A stretch of 53,675 nucleotides of DNA from Chitinophagaceae bacterium UBA4407 (GCA_002390845.1 DGQT01000063.1:1-53675), one strand, 5' to 3'; shown: positions 44,261 to 53,154, counted from the first letter of the stretch. The notes: a model not told the origin generated them from the letters alone. Numbers and translations are program-made.

Positions 44261-47200
44261 ATGAAGAGAAAATATTTTTTATTTCAAATACTGTTGCTCC
44301 TGAACACGGGGTTCTTATTTGCGCAGGCAAAAATATCCGGTGTGGTAAAGGATGCTTCGGGGCCGCTTGCATCATCGAATATTGTTGAGAAAGGGGTTCC
44401 TAATAATGGTACCGTTGCTGATAACGATGGGCGTTTTACTTTAACACTAAAAGGAACTTCAAAAACAATAATTGTTAGCCGGGTGGGCTATGCTACACAG
44501 GAAATAAAAATAAATGCAAACCAACAGACGATTGAAATAATTATGCAGGCCAATGACCAAAGTCTTAACCAGGTAATTGTGGTTGGCTTTGGCACAAAAA
44601 AGAGGATTACCAATACGGGTTCGGTGAGTACTATTTCTGGAGCTGTTTTGCGCAATATACCATCAGCCAATGTGCAGAATACGCTGCAGGGAAAATTGCC
44701 CGGTTTCTTTTCTGTGCAGCGTGGGGGACAGCCTGGAAGGGATGCATCAGATTTTTTTATACGTGGAATAAGTTCGCTCAATTCCGGCGGTAATAAACCT
44801 TTGATTATCGTTGATGATATTGAATATACTTACGATCAGTTGTCGCAGATAAATGTGAACGAGATTGAAGGCATTTCAATACTGAAAGATGCGTCTACTA
44901 CCGCGATCTATGGTATTAAAGGTGCTAATGGTGTGTTGATTGTAAAAACAAGGCGCGGTAAGTCAGGAACTCCGCAGGTAAACCTACGTGTAGAAACCGG
45001 CATGCAATCACCCACAAAAAAACCGACTTTTCTAAATGCATACCAAACTGCAGGACTTGTAAATGAAGCCCTTCAAAATGATGGCCTGCAACCTCAGTTC
45101 ACACAAAATGATCTTGACTTATTTCAATCTCATACTGATCCTTATGGTCACCCGGATGTAAACTGGTACCATGAGATTTTGAAACCATTTTCACTGCAGG
45201 CAAATACCAATGTGGATATTTCTGGCGGCACGGATAATGTAAAGTATTTTATATCAGCCGGTGCGTTTACGCAAAATGGAAACCTGAATCATTTTAGCGA
45301 TCCAAGAAACAGCGACCTGAACAACCAATACTTTTTTCACCGATATAACTTCAGAAACAATCTTGATATACAGGCAACCAAATCTTTAAAATTAAGGCTT
45401 GATGTAACAGGTAGATTCGGAGAAATAAATGAGCCTGCTTTATATCCTTATTTTGGCAGAAGTGTTTCGGGCATTATGCAGGAGATCTATGACTTTCATA
45501 TTATTACTCCTTATGCCGCGCCGGTTTTAAATCCAAATGGAAGTTACGCTTATGCGTACGGACCGAATCTTACCAATGAATCTACCATTAATGCAAGGCT
45601 CGCCACGCTTGGTTATTTCCGTACGAACAGAACGGACTATAATGTTTTGTTTGGTGTAACGGAAAAACTTGAGTTTATAACAAAAGGCCTTTCTTTCGAA
45701 GGCCGCATTGCCTATGCGAGTACTTCTGATGTTCAAAGGGATTTACGCCGTGATTATACACCGCCCTCTTATCACTTTAATCCCGCAGATAATTCTTACA
45801 CACTCGATAAATATGGTAACTATACTTTATCGCAATTCAATCTACGTTCTGGTAATAACCTTTTTAATAAAAGAGTCAACATACAGGCTTATTTAAATTA
45901 TGACAGAACATTTACCAATCACCATATCTACTCTATTTTTCTAGTCAATAAGAACTCTTATACTTCAAAAAACTTTTTCTTTCCAACGCTTGATGTTCCT
46001 GAAAAATTCCAGGGCTTTACATTAAAAATGGGCTATGAGTATAAGAACAAATACCTCTTCGATTTTAATGGCGGGTATAATGGCTCTGACCGCTTTCAAA
46101 GCGGCAACCGATATGGTTTTTTCCCTGCGCTTGGTTTAGGATGGAATCTATCTGAAGAAAACTTCTTTAAGAAAGCATTTCCGTTTATTCAACTCTTTAA
46201 AATCAGGGGGTCGTTTGGGCTTGTCGGTTCAGATGCAGTTCCAGACAACCGTTATTTATACGAGCAATTTTATTACCGCGGCAACCCGTATTACTTTGGC
46301 GAAAACAGCAATCCTACCACGGGCATCTACGAAGGCAGCTTAGGCAACACAAATGTTACCTGGGAAAAGGCCAGGAAAAAAGATATCGGCATTGATGTAA
46401 ATATGTTTAAAGACAAACTGTCTTTTACCATAGATTACTTTAATGATTACCGTTACGATCAGTTGTTCTACCCAGGTTCAATCCCTTTAATTTTAGGTGT
46501 TGGTTTTGCAAGGGAAAATCTCGCCCAGGTGCGTAATAAAGGTTTCGACGGACAAATAAAATTCCAGGATAATATTGGTAAAGTGCAGTACGATATAACT
46601 GCTGTATTCTCAATAGCAAAGAATAAAATTTTATATCAGGACGAAGCTGCGCCAGCATATCCTTGGCTTGCCAGAACAGGGCATCCCATTGGACAGCCGT
46701 TTGGTTATACATGGATAGGTTTTTATCAAGACCAGGCAGATATCGATAAAAGCCCCAAGCCAAATGTAAATCCGTCAATCATAAAACCCGGCGATCTTAA
46801 ATATCAGGATCTTAACGGCGATGGCATCATCGATGAAAAAGATCTTGGCCCCATTGGCAAGCCCAACCTCCCTAATACATCATTAGGTTTAACGCTTGGT
46901 GTGCATTACAAAGGGCTCGATGTAAGTGTATTGTTTCAGGGCGCTTTCAATTACAGTTTCTCCATTCAGGGTATTGGCATAGAACCATTTCAAAGTCAAA
47001 TGCAGCCTGTACATCTTTTACGCTGGACTCCCGGAAACAGTGCCGATGCAAAATTTCCGAGGCTTACATCTAATGCAACAGGCGTAAGCAGCCCAACCGC
47101 TTATCCTTCCAATTTCTGGCTCATAGATGCCATGTACATAAGAATGAAAACGGTTGAAGTTGGCTACCAGTTACCAAAAAATTTACGGCCTTTTAATATC

Positions 47201-47353
47201 AATAATATCAGGGTTTATTTCAGCGGGTACAATTTATTTACATGGACCAACTATTCATTGTACCAGCAGGATCCCGAAGTGTCGTCAAACAGTGCCGGGG
47301 ATTCATATCTTAACCAGCGTGTAATGAATCTTGGTGTACAGATAGGTTTTTGA
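44261..47353 (+). CDS. SusC/RagA TonB-dependent outer-membrane transporter (second copy)
   Basis: A 1030-residue TonB-linked transporter. The signal MKRKYFLFQILLLLNTGFLFAQ is followed by a CarboxypepD-reg-like domain (ISGVVKDASGPLASSNIVEKG), the conserved LNQVIVVGFGTKKR stretch, plug motifs (DFFIRGISSLNSGGNKPLII, GISILKDASTTAIYG) and the barrel ending in RVMNLGVQIGF. Unlike the first SusC copy it keeps the canonical VVGFG segment. It is the last gene of the SusCD cluster; no SusD follows, so it probably works with the first or second SusD of this locus. Both barrel and plug look intact. Confidence 0.94.
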   Translation: MKRKYFLFQILLLLNTGFLFAQAKISGVVKDASGPLASSNIVEKGVPNNGTVADNDGRFTLTLKGTSKTIIVSRVGYATQEIKINANQQTIEIIMQANDQSLNQVIVVGFGTKKRITNTGSVSTISGAVLRNIPSANVQNTLQGKLPGFFSVQRGGQPGRDASDFFIRGISSLNSGGNKPLIIVDDIEYTYDQLSQINVNEIEGISILKDASTTAIYGIKGANGVLIVKTRRGKSGTPQVNLRVETGMQSPTKKPTFLNAYQTAGLVNEALQNDGLQPQFTQNDLDLFQSHTDPYGHPDVNWYHEILKPFSLQANTNVDISGGTDNVKYFISAGAFTQNGNLNHFSDPRNSDLNNQYFFHRYNFRNNLDIQATKSLKLRLDVTGRFGEINEPALYPYFGRSVSGIMQEIYDFHIITPYAAPVLNPNGSYAYAYGPNLTNESTINARLATLGYFRTNRTDYNVLFGVTEKLEFITKGLSFEGRIAYASTSDVQRDLRRDYTPPSYHFNPADNSYTLDKYGNYTLSQFNLRSGNNLFNKRVNIQAYLNYDRTFTNHHIYSIFLVNKNSYTSKNFFFPTLDVPEKFQGFTLKMGYEYKNKYLFDFNGGYNGSDRFQSGNRYGFFPALGLGWNLSEENFFKKAFPFIQLFKIRGSFGLVGSDAVPDNRYLYEQFYYRGNPYYFGENSNPTTGIYEGSLGNTNVTWEKARKKDIGIDVNMFKDKLSFTIDYFNDYRYDQLFYPGSIPLILGVGFARENLAQVRNKGFDGQIKFQDNIGKVQYDITAVFSIAKNKILYQDEAAPAYPWLARTGHPIGQPFGYTWIGFYQDQADIDKSPKPNVNPSIIKPGDLKYQDLNGDGIIDEKDLGPIGKPNLPNTSLGLTLGVHYKGLDVSVLFQGAFNYSFSIQGIGIEPFQSQMQPVHLLRWTPGNSADAKFPRLTSNATGVSSPTAYPSNFWLIDAMYIRMKTVEVGYQLPKNLRPFNINNIRVYFSGYNLFTWTNYSLYQQDPEVSSNSAGDSYLNQRVMNLGVQIGF

Positions 47354-47406
47354 TTTTTTTAAGAAGCTCTTTAAATTTTGTTTGCAACGTTGCGGAGGAG
47401 GCGGGA

Positions 47407-47485
47407 CGATGCCATATTTACAAAAGATGAAAGGATTGCGACGCAACAGACGATGCCATGAAAGGCGCAGTTGGTATTATAATTA
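47407..47485 (+). repeat. Dispersed half-element, copy 26 (GATGCCAT subfamily)
   Basis: GATGAAAGGATTGCGACGCA then CAGACGATGCCATGAAAG and GCAGTTGGTAT. The core stem is TTGCG/CGCAA, as in copies 6 and 8. The distal arm is GATGCCAT instead of TTCATAGTAG. Confidence 0.7.
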
Positions 47486-47530
47486 TTTATTTAAAAAAAA
47501 GCTTTTAAGTAAAGCATGCAATAAGTTACT

Positions 47531-47640
47531 TTTAATACCGGCTGAAGTATCTTATGGCATCGGCTCTTGCGCCTGCCCCGACGAGGAGCGTAGCGACGGA
47601 ACTCGGGGTCGCAATCACTTGATCGTTCGGAACATTATGG
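47531..47640 (-). repeat. Dispersed half-element, copy 27, with hairpin insert in the core
   Basis: Arms AATACCGGC, TTATGGCATCGGC and CAATCACTTGATCGTTCGG are normal. Between TTGCG and TCGCAA a ~37-base insert (47572-47608) bounded by CCCCGA and TCGGGG splits the core. It pairs with copy 26. Confidence 0.7.
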
Positions 47641-47730
47641 AGCTATTACCAAAGCGAAGAAAGCCAGCTGCTCAGTTTGAATTTTTAAAGACATTTGTCA
47701 TCATTTAACACAATATAAAATACATCCATT

Positions 47731-48888
47731 ATGAAAAAGTTTTTACTTCTTGGTTTTTTAATTACCTGCGCCGTTAATTCGTTTGCATTCGTTACCCAGG
47801 GTCATTGGCGCTGGCGCAAAGATGATGGATCAGAAACTACGGCTACCTGGCTGGCAGCTCAGGATGTAGCTCCTGTTATAACAAGTGGTTCTGAAAGCAT
47901 CAGGCTGCGTATTGCATTGTACAACAAACAAACCGGTGCAAGTGATTTAAATACCTCAACATTACAATGTTCTGCAGATGCAGGTACCACATGGTTTAAT
48001 GTTACTACTACCTCTACTTCCAAAGCATTTGTTATTGCAGGCAGCAGTTCTAATATTGCTGATCAGGATCCTACAACCCAGCAGTTGAGCGGAGAAGCAG
48101 GCTATACTTTTGAACCAGGAAAAGCGGTTGTTAATTCAAGTAGTGTTGTTTGGCATCAAAATGTTGCTGAGAAAGGCCAAACCGAATATGAATGGATCAT
48201 AAAACCTACTCCGAAAATGAAAACAAATACCACCTATTTATTCAAGTTCGATCCTTTGGATGACAGCCTTTCTGCTTTAGGTGGTATCGGGCATCCGCTG
48301 ACTTATGGTGCGGCATCATTAACTACCGCTTCAGTACTACCAATTACAGTTGCCAATTTTACGGTTAAAGCAGCAGGTAAATCCGTAACACTAGAGTGGG
48401 TAACGGCAACAGAACAAAATAACGACCGCTTTGAAATAGAACGCAGCAGGGATGCCGTTTCATGGACTAAAATTCTCACTGTGAAAGGAACCGGTAACAG
48501 CGACAAGACCAATAACTATAAAACCCAGGACATGAATCCTTTTAATGGAAACAATTATTACAGACTTAAACAATACGATAAAGATGGCAGCTTTACGGTT
48601 TCAGATGTAAGGTCTTTAAAGATGCTGTTACAAAACAGCGGTTCTGTAACCGTATTTCCCAATCCATCAAAAGGCGATGTTAACTTTAGTCTTAGCAACT
48701 ATACAGGCAATGTAACCGCAACGCTTACCGATGTAAACGGAAGAATGGTTTATACAGAAATTTTTAAAGCAGATAATGCTGTTGCTAATTACAAGTTGAA
48801 CCTGCAAAAGAAACTACATTCAGGCATGTATATTTTACAGGTTAAAGGTGAAGGGTTTTCTGAAAATATAAAAGTTATGGTTCAGTAA
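47731..48888 (+). CDS. T9SS-secreted protein with fibronectin-like region and type A sorting domain
   Basis: A 385-residue exported protein. A signal peptide (MKKFLLLGFLITCAVNSFA) is followed by a unique N-terminal domain (QGHWRWRKDDGSETTATWL ... LNTSTLQCSADAGTTWFNV, about 22-205). A fibronectin-like segment seen in many T9SS cargo proteins comes next (ITVANFTVKAAGKSVTLEWV, about 210-300), then a C-terminal sorting domain (VFPNPSKGDVNFSLSNYTG to the end). T9SS should carry it to the surface. The N-terminal domain is unrecognised; no catalytic motif is evident. It is monocistronic, with a strong terminator downstream. Confidence 0.8.
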   Translation: MKKFLLLGFLITCAVNSFAFVTQGHWRWRKDDGSETTATWLAAQDVAPVITSGSESIRLRIALYNKQTGASDLNTSTLQCSADAGTTWFNVTTTSTSKAFVIAGSSSNIADQDPTTQQLSGEAGYTFEPGKAVVNSSSVVWHQNVAEKGQTEYEWIIKPTPKMKTNTTYLFKFDPLDDSLSALGGIGHPLTYGAASLTTASVLPITVANFTVKAAGKSVTLEWVTATEQNNDRFEIERSRDAVSWTKILTVKGTGNSDKTNNYKTQDMNPFNGNNYYRLKQYDKDGSFTVSDVRSLKMLLQNSGSVTVFPNPSKGDVNFSLSNYTGNVTATLTDVNGRMVYTEIFKADNAVANYKLNLQKKLHSGMYILQVKGEGFSENIKVMVQ

Positions 48889-48910
48889 TAAATGACCTGA
48901 TGGCTGACTG

Positions 48911-48945
48911 AAAAGAACATGAATTTTTCATGTTCTTTTCTTTTA
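48911..48945 (+). terminator. Intrinsic terminator hairpin
   Basis: AAAAGAACATGAA pairs with TTCATGTTCTTTT around a short T loop, followed by CTTTT. It lies 22 bases after the stop of the T9SS cargo gene. Confidence 0.85.
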
Positions 48946-48993
48946 AGCCTGAACCTGGAATTTTTTTTTAGTATCTGAATTGTTGCTGCACCT

Positions 48994-49094
48994 TGCTGAA
49001 TACAGAACAGAACGTTGAAGTGAGTTCCGATATATCGGAATTAAAATAACACAACCGGCGATGCCCAAAACATCAACTGCCGGTAACATAAAAT
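48994..49094 (+). repeat. Dispersed half-element, copy 28, with palindromic core insert
   Basis: GCTGAATACAGAACAGAACG and GTGAG on one side, CACAACCGGCGATGCCC and TGCCGGTAACATAAAA on the other. The core contains the perfect 16-bp palindrome TTCCGATATATCGGAA (49025-49040). Confidence 0.75.
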
Positions 49095-49135
49095 TGATTC
49101 TGTATTTTTAAAAACTGCAAAAGATAATTTACGCA

Positions 49136-50659
49136 ATGCAAAGATTTTTGGATCATTATAAGGCCGTGGCTTTTGCTTCTGGAATATTTACTTTTATCTC
49201 AGTGCTGGCTTATGTAAATTTTTTACCGGGGTGGGTATGCTTCGTGCCTTTATTTATGGTGTTACAAAACAGGCCACCCACTGCATGTTTTAAAGCTGGG
49301 CTTATGTTCGGGTTGGCTATAGCACTTCCTTCTTTTTACTGGATGGTTGCCGGGGCGCAGCGTTTTACCGGAACTGATGGTATGTATGGTTACCTGGTGA
49401 TGATTGTTTCAACCATTATTCTGTCGCTTTATTTTGGAGGCATTAATTATTGCTTCAGCATTTTAAGAACAAAAAAAAGTGCCAAGCTTTCGTTCGCGGT
49501 TGATGCTTTGCTTATTGCCTGCGTGTATGTTACAGGCGAAGCATTGCTGATGCTCCTGTCAAAATACCTGCCTTGGTTTGGGTTTCATTCAGGCAATCCA
49601 TTGATGGATAATATTTATTCCATTCAGCCTGCGGCAGTTTTTGGTATACACAGTATGTCGTTTATTGTTGTTTTTGTAAATTATCTTATTGCAGGTTTTA
49701 TTGTAAACAAGCAATGGCTCAGGCTTTCTATACCTGCCGGAGTGATTGTTATTTATATGCTTTGCGGGTATGTAATGTACCGGCAAATTGAAAACAACCC
49801 AGGTGCCGGCAAACCTGTTAAGGTAGCCATACTTAATGGAAATATTCCCCCTGAAATAAAATGGGACGACAGCAACGGAAAGCAGCTTGTTGACAATCTT
49901 CTTGAACTTGACCGAAAGGCCACTGCGCTTAAGCCTGATATTGCTTTATGGAATGAATCTGCGGTTCCCTGGACTTACCGCCCCGATGATGACCTGGTAA
50001 ATGAGATATTGAAAATAAGTGCCCCAGCCCATATCACGCACATGTTGGGTATTAATACTGATTACCAGGAAAACGAAGTATATAATTCAGTTTACGAATT
50101 ATTACCCGATGGAAAAGTTGCAGGCCGGTACGATAAAAGAATTTTACTGGCTTTTATTGAGCAACCTTTTGCGGGCCTAATATTTCCATTCTTGTCAAGC
50201 CAGGGTTTTATTGTAAAAACCGGCGAAAACAACAACCCGTTAAATACGCCTTATGGTAAAGCGGGTATTATGGTTTGTAATGAATCATCTGTGCCTTCTG
50301 CCGCTTCGGGTATGGTAAGTAACGGTGCGCAATATTTGTTTAACCTTAGTAACGACGGATGGTTTAGCAACACTTATATAGCCGACCTTCATTTTTATAA
50401 TGTAAGAATGCGTGCAGTAGAAACACGAAAAGATATTGCCTGCAACAGTAACTATGGCTTCTCAGGTTTAGTTAAAGCTTCCGGAGAAATAATGATGAAA
50501 GAGCGCAGCGATGAACCGTTTGTAAAAATGGTAACGGTACAGCCCAATAATGATACAACCCTTGCAGCCTCAAGCCCCTTGATATTTCTTTATTGCTGTG
50601 TGTTCTACATTCTATTTTTAGCAGCAATAAAAGTGGTTCAGAAATTCAAACGAACTTAA
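49136..50659 (+). CDS. lnt: Apolipoprotein N-acyltransferase-like protein
   Basis: Inner-membrane enzyme that N-acylates mature lipoproteins. About seven hydrophobic segments in the first ~215 residues precede a nitrilase/CN-hydrolase domain (228-485). The catalytic triad is visible: E274 in WNESAVPW, K334 in YDKRILLAF, C381 in GIMVCNESSVPS. NLSNDGWFSNTYIADLHF and RAVETRKDIACNSNYGFSG are typical Lnt features, followed by a final TM helix. Length (507 aa) is normal. With lgt at 33.9 kb, two lipoprotein-maturation enzymes lie in this lipoprotein-rich window, though they are not adjacent. Bacteroidota Lnt is divergent, so a related acyltransferase is possible. Confidence 0.85.
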   Translation: MQRFLDHYKAVAFASGIFTFISVLAYVNFLPGWVCFVPLFMVLQNRPPTACFKAGLMFGLAIALPSFYWMVAGAQRFTGTDGMYGYLVMIVSTIILSLYFGGINYCFSILRTKKSAKLSFAVDALLIACVYVTGEALLMLLSKYLPWFGFHSGNPLMDNIYSIQPAAVFGIHSMSFIVVFVNYLIAGFIVNKQWLRLSIPAGVIVIYMLCGYVMYRQIENNPGAGKPVKVAILNGNIPPEIKWDDSNGKQLVDNLLELDRKATALKPDIALWNESAVPWTYRPDDDLVNEILKISAPAHITHMLGINTDYQENEVYNSVYELLPDGKVAGRYDKRILLAFIEQPFAGLIFPFLSSQGFIVKTGENNNPLNTPYGKAGIMVCNESSVPSAASGMVSNGAQYLFNLSNDGWFSNTYIADLHFYNVRMRAVETRKDIACNSNYGFSGLVKASGEIMMKERSDEPFVKMVTVQPNNDTTLAASSPLIFLYCCVFYILFLAAIKVVQKFKRT

Positions 50660-50678
50660 TAAAATAGTTTTCAAATTT

Positions 50679-50760
50679 ATTTTAAGCCGGGCTGAAGTAC
50701 TGCTATAAAGCTTTGGTTGCGTCGCACACTTGTGCTACAGAAGCTATACGGAGCAATGCG
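50679..50760 (-). repeat. Dispersed half-element, copy 29
   Basis: TTTTAAGCCGGGCTGAAGTA, TGCTATAAAGCTTTGG, TTGCGTCGCACACTTGTGC. It lies 19 bases after the lnt stop. Confidence 0.85.
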
Positions 50761-50807
50761 TAGAATTGCGTAGGCTTGTCTTTGAAAACAAAATAATCAT
50801 TGTAACA

Positions 50808-51021
50808 GGGGCTCCAGAACCTGACAATGGGGTTTATAACCGCATCAATGGGGTTCAGGACCCCGCCAGCGGGGTTTATAACCGGGGCAACGGGGTTCAA
50901 GACCCCTTCAGCGGGGTTAACAACCGGGACGACGGGGTTCGGAACCCGGACAACGGGGATTATAACCGGGGTAATGGGGTGCAAGACCCCGTCAGCGGGG
51001 TTAACAACCGGGACAACGGGG
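50808..51021. repeat. 21-bp tandem repeat (minisatellite) with internal palindromes
   Basis: Ten full units of exactly 21 bp plus a partial one, with GGGG starting at 50808, 50829, 50850 and every 21 bases to 51018. Most units read GGGGTTNNNNACCNC(G)... and are themselves near-palindromic (for example GGGGTTCAGGACCCC). Alternate units are more alike (GGGGTTTATAACCG and GGGGTTCA-GACCCC types). GC content is far above the surroundings. The array ends two bases before the stop codon of the minus-strand gene at 51023, between convergent genes. Confidence 0.9.
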
Positions 51022-51022
51022 T

Positions 51023-52900
51023 TTATTCCTTTATAAACTTTATGGTTTCAGTTTTAATACCAGAATCAATCTTCGCGTAATAAGTTCCCGGAGCAAGGTT
51101 TTTTACGTTTACAGTAAAGTTGCTGTTGCCGGTTGTGGTTTTAATAATGGTATTTCCCTGCATATCGAGAATAGAGATCGTTGTTTTGCCGCCTGCGTTT
51201 AACCCCTGAATTCTTAGTGTTTCTTTTGCGGGGTTTGGATAAATTTTTATAGAAGCTTCGCTGGTTTTAATATTATCTTCTATAGAACTATTTGAAACAA
51301 ACAAAGGGTCATCATTTTTTATAGTACAGATGGCACTGTCTAAACCGCCAAGTATTGCATTTACGGGATTACTTAATACCAAAGAAAATTTTTCATTACG
51401 TTCGGCTTCATTATCACCGATAATGTTAACAGTAATGTTGCCAGTTTTTTTACCTGCTTTTATTCTTAGTGTACCAGAAGTATTAATATAATCTAAACCC
51501 GCAAGCGCGGTAAGGTTTTTTGTACCGTAATTTATAAATATATCTTTTTCATAAGGATTACTTATGGTTACTTTAAATTGCACAGGCACTAATCCAATAT
51601 TTCCTTCATTGGAGGAAATATTTTTTTTTAACCCGATAATAGGGCCATCATTATTGTATCTCACTAAAGCAAATACATTTTCTTTTCTTGCAGGATAGTA
51701 GCTAGTGCCTGCCTGTAAAATTTTTCCGTCCTTTTGGAGGGCTATTGCGGATGGTTCATCAGAATATCCATAAAAATCTGTTACTACAACACCATTTATT
51801 CCAAATGAGGAATCAAGCAGGCCATTTTTTAAATACCTTATTATCCCAAAATCCCAATAATTTCCTGAGTTAGGATTTGAGATGTTTCCTGAAATTACAA
51901 TCTTATTATCAGATTGAGTAATAATCGAGTTTATATAGGTATAACGACCATTTAAACTTGTTATTTGTTTACCATTTATTCCGAATGAAGAATCAATGTT
52001 TCCATTGGAAAGATAACGCCATAAATAAATGTTGCCTGATTCATCATTGGAAGCAAGCAAGATTTTTCCGTCTGATTGAAGATTCAGTGCATTTGCGACT
52101 GGGTAAATATTAGTAAATACAAATCCATTAATTCCAAATGAAGTGTCAAGTACCCCATTTTTTTGATAGCGGATTATAGTAGTACCAAAATTTATATCAT
52201 CATGTCCCAGGCCAGTGGCCACAATTTTATCGTCATTCTGCACAGCTAAAGAGTTAAAATAAGAATCGCTCCCGGAATTTCCATTTGGCGTTAAAATAAT
52301 ACCAACACCTCCAAAAGTAGAATCTACGATTCCATTCTGAAGGTATCGTACAAGTGTAAATGTTTTTTTATCAAAATTATTGTACGAAAACCCGCCTACA
52401 ATTATTTTTTCATCTGATTGAAGTCCAATAGCATAAGCCTGACAACCTTTAGGCCCTATATAAGTACTTAATTGCCCTGTACCGTTGAAGGTAGAATCTG
52501 ACTCTCCGGTTGTTGTAACCCTTTGAACTTGAAAATCTTCCCTTATTCCATTTGAATCTACAAAACCTGTCAATACCATCTTTTCATCAGATTGCATTAT
52601 TGCTGCATTGCAAATACTCCCGAAATGTTTAAATGTAAATTTTGCAATGCCTTCATCACCATAAGAAGTATCAATAGAGCCATTTGTGTTATAACGAACA
52701 CAAATGAAATTGTCTTTCCCTCCTGCCAGTACTATTTTCCCATCCTTTTGTAGCCCAAGTGATTTCCCAATGTTGGTATTTCTATTAATGGTTGTATCCT
52801 TTCCATTTATTCCAAAACTGCTATCTAATGTTCCAGGTTGTGCTGAAAGATTTACAGATATAAGATGTGTTATTGTAAAAAGTAGAGATATTGTTTTCAT
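51023..52900 (-). CDS. T9SS-secreted delta-60 repeat protein with Calx-beta domain
   Basis: A 625-residue exported protein. The signal peptide ends at LSAQ. About seven delta-60 propeller-like repeats (DSSFGINGK, DTSFGING, DSTFGGVG, each with LQ-DGKI) span roughly 25-415. A Calx-beta domain follows (about 430-530, TALAGLDYINTSGTLRIKAG and GDNEAERNEKFSLVLSNPV), then a T9SS type A sorting domain (IYPNPAKETLRIQG ... NLAPGTYYAKIDSG). It is probably a surface or released structural/adhesive protein. Its stop codon directly abuts the 21-bp tandem array. It has no operon partner. Confidence 0.85.
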   Translation of the reverse strand: MKTISLLFTITHLISVNLSAQPGTLDSSFGINGKDTTINRNTNIGKSLGLQKDGKIVLAGGKDNFICVRYNTNGSIDTSYGDEGIAKFTFKHFGSICNAAIMQSDEKMVLTGFVDSNGIREDFQVQRVTTTGESDSTFNGTGQLSTYIGPKGCQAYAIGLQSDEKIIVGGFSYNNFDKKTFTLVRYLQNGIVDSTFGGVGIILTPNGNSGSDSYFNSLAVQNDDKIVATGLGHDDINFGTTIIRYQKNGVLDTSFGINGFVFTNIYPVANALNLQSDGKILLASNDESGNIYLWRYLSNGNIDSSFGINGKQITSLNGRYTYINSIITQSDNKIVISGNISNPNSGNYWDFGIIRYLKNGLLDSSFGINGVVVTDFYGYSDEPSAIALQKDGKILQAGTSYYPARKENVFALVRYNNDGPIIGLKKNISSNEGNIGLVPVQFKVTISNPYEKDIFINYGTKNLTALAGLDYINTSGTLRIKAGKKTGNITVNIIGDNEAERNEKFSLVLSNPVNAILGGLDSAICTIKNDDPLFVSNSSIEDNIKTSEASIKIYPNPAKETLRIQGLNAGGKTTISILDMQGNTIIKTTTGNSNFTVNVKNLAPGTYYAKIDSGIKTETIKFIKE

Positions 52901-53035
52901 AAAGCATATAGTTTAGGATGAAATTTTTTTTAGTAAAGTAATTGAATATGAATAGATGCTCCAAGCATTTTTGATTAAAAAGTAAAAAGCTTTATGAAGA
53001 TATAGCGTATGCCTGTATTTAAGAAAAGGTGAAAA
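52901..53035. other. AT-rich spacer
   Basis: 135 bases between the delta-60 gene start and the tRNA terminator. I see no gene or repeat here; it presumably holds the promoter of the minus-strand delta-60 gene. Confidence 0.4.
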
Positions 53036-53072
53036 CAAAAAATCCCTTCGAAATTTCGAAGGGATTTTTTTT
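53036..53072 (-). terminator. Intrinsic terminator of tRNA-Met
   Basis: AAAAAATCCCTTCGAAATTTCGAAGGGATTTTTT: a nearly perfect palindrome with A- and T-runs on both sides, so it can work in both directions. It lies 8 bases beyond the 3' end of the minus-strand tRNA. Confidence 0.9.
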
Positions 53073-53080
53073 GATTTCTG

Positions 53081-53154
53081 TAGCGAGGAGCGGGAATGAT
53101 CCGCCGACCTCCGGGTTATGAATCCGACGCTCTAACCAACTGAGCTACCTCGCC
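53081..53154 (-). tRNA. tRNA-Met (CAT anticodon)
   Basis: 74 nt, cloverleaf verified by eye. The acceptor stem GGCGAGG pairs with CCTCGCT (G1-U72 wobble), the D arm is GCTC...GAGC, and the anticodon loop is TTCATAA. CCA is not encoded. The normal first acceptor pair argues for elongator Met rather than initiator; the lysidine-modified Ile(CAU) species cannot be excluded. The T loop is ATCATTC with A at position 54 instead of T, and the anticodon stem ends in an A-C mismatch. Confidence 0.92.

Noticed and set aside
47382..47708. 108-codon ORF between SusC and the T9SS cargo gene
   Set aside because: It consists of two dispersed repeat copies and a hairpin insert; no protein-like features.
1766..50760. 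Dispersed elements as simple rho-independent terminators
   Set aside because: A single half-copy has no GC-rich stem directly followed by a U-run; the T-run precedes the GAGCC end. Only inverted pairs make a long stem, so a plain terminator label is not justified.
50808..51021. Possible CRISPR array
   Set aside because: Units are contiguous 21-mers with no unique spacers and no cas genes nearby. The dispersed family is also not regularly spaced.
50703..51080. Two overlapping ORFs on opposite strands with heptapeptide repeats
   Set aside because: The 21-bp period leaves every frame open. No signal peptide or start context supports translation, and one runs through the adjacent dispersed repeat.
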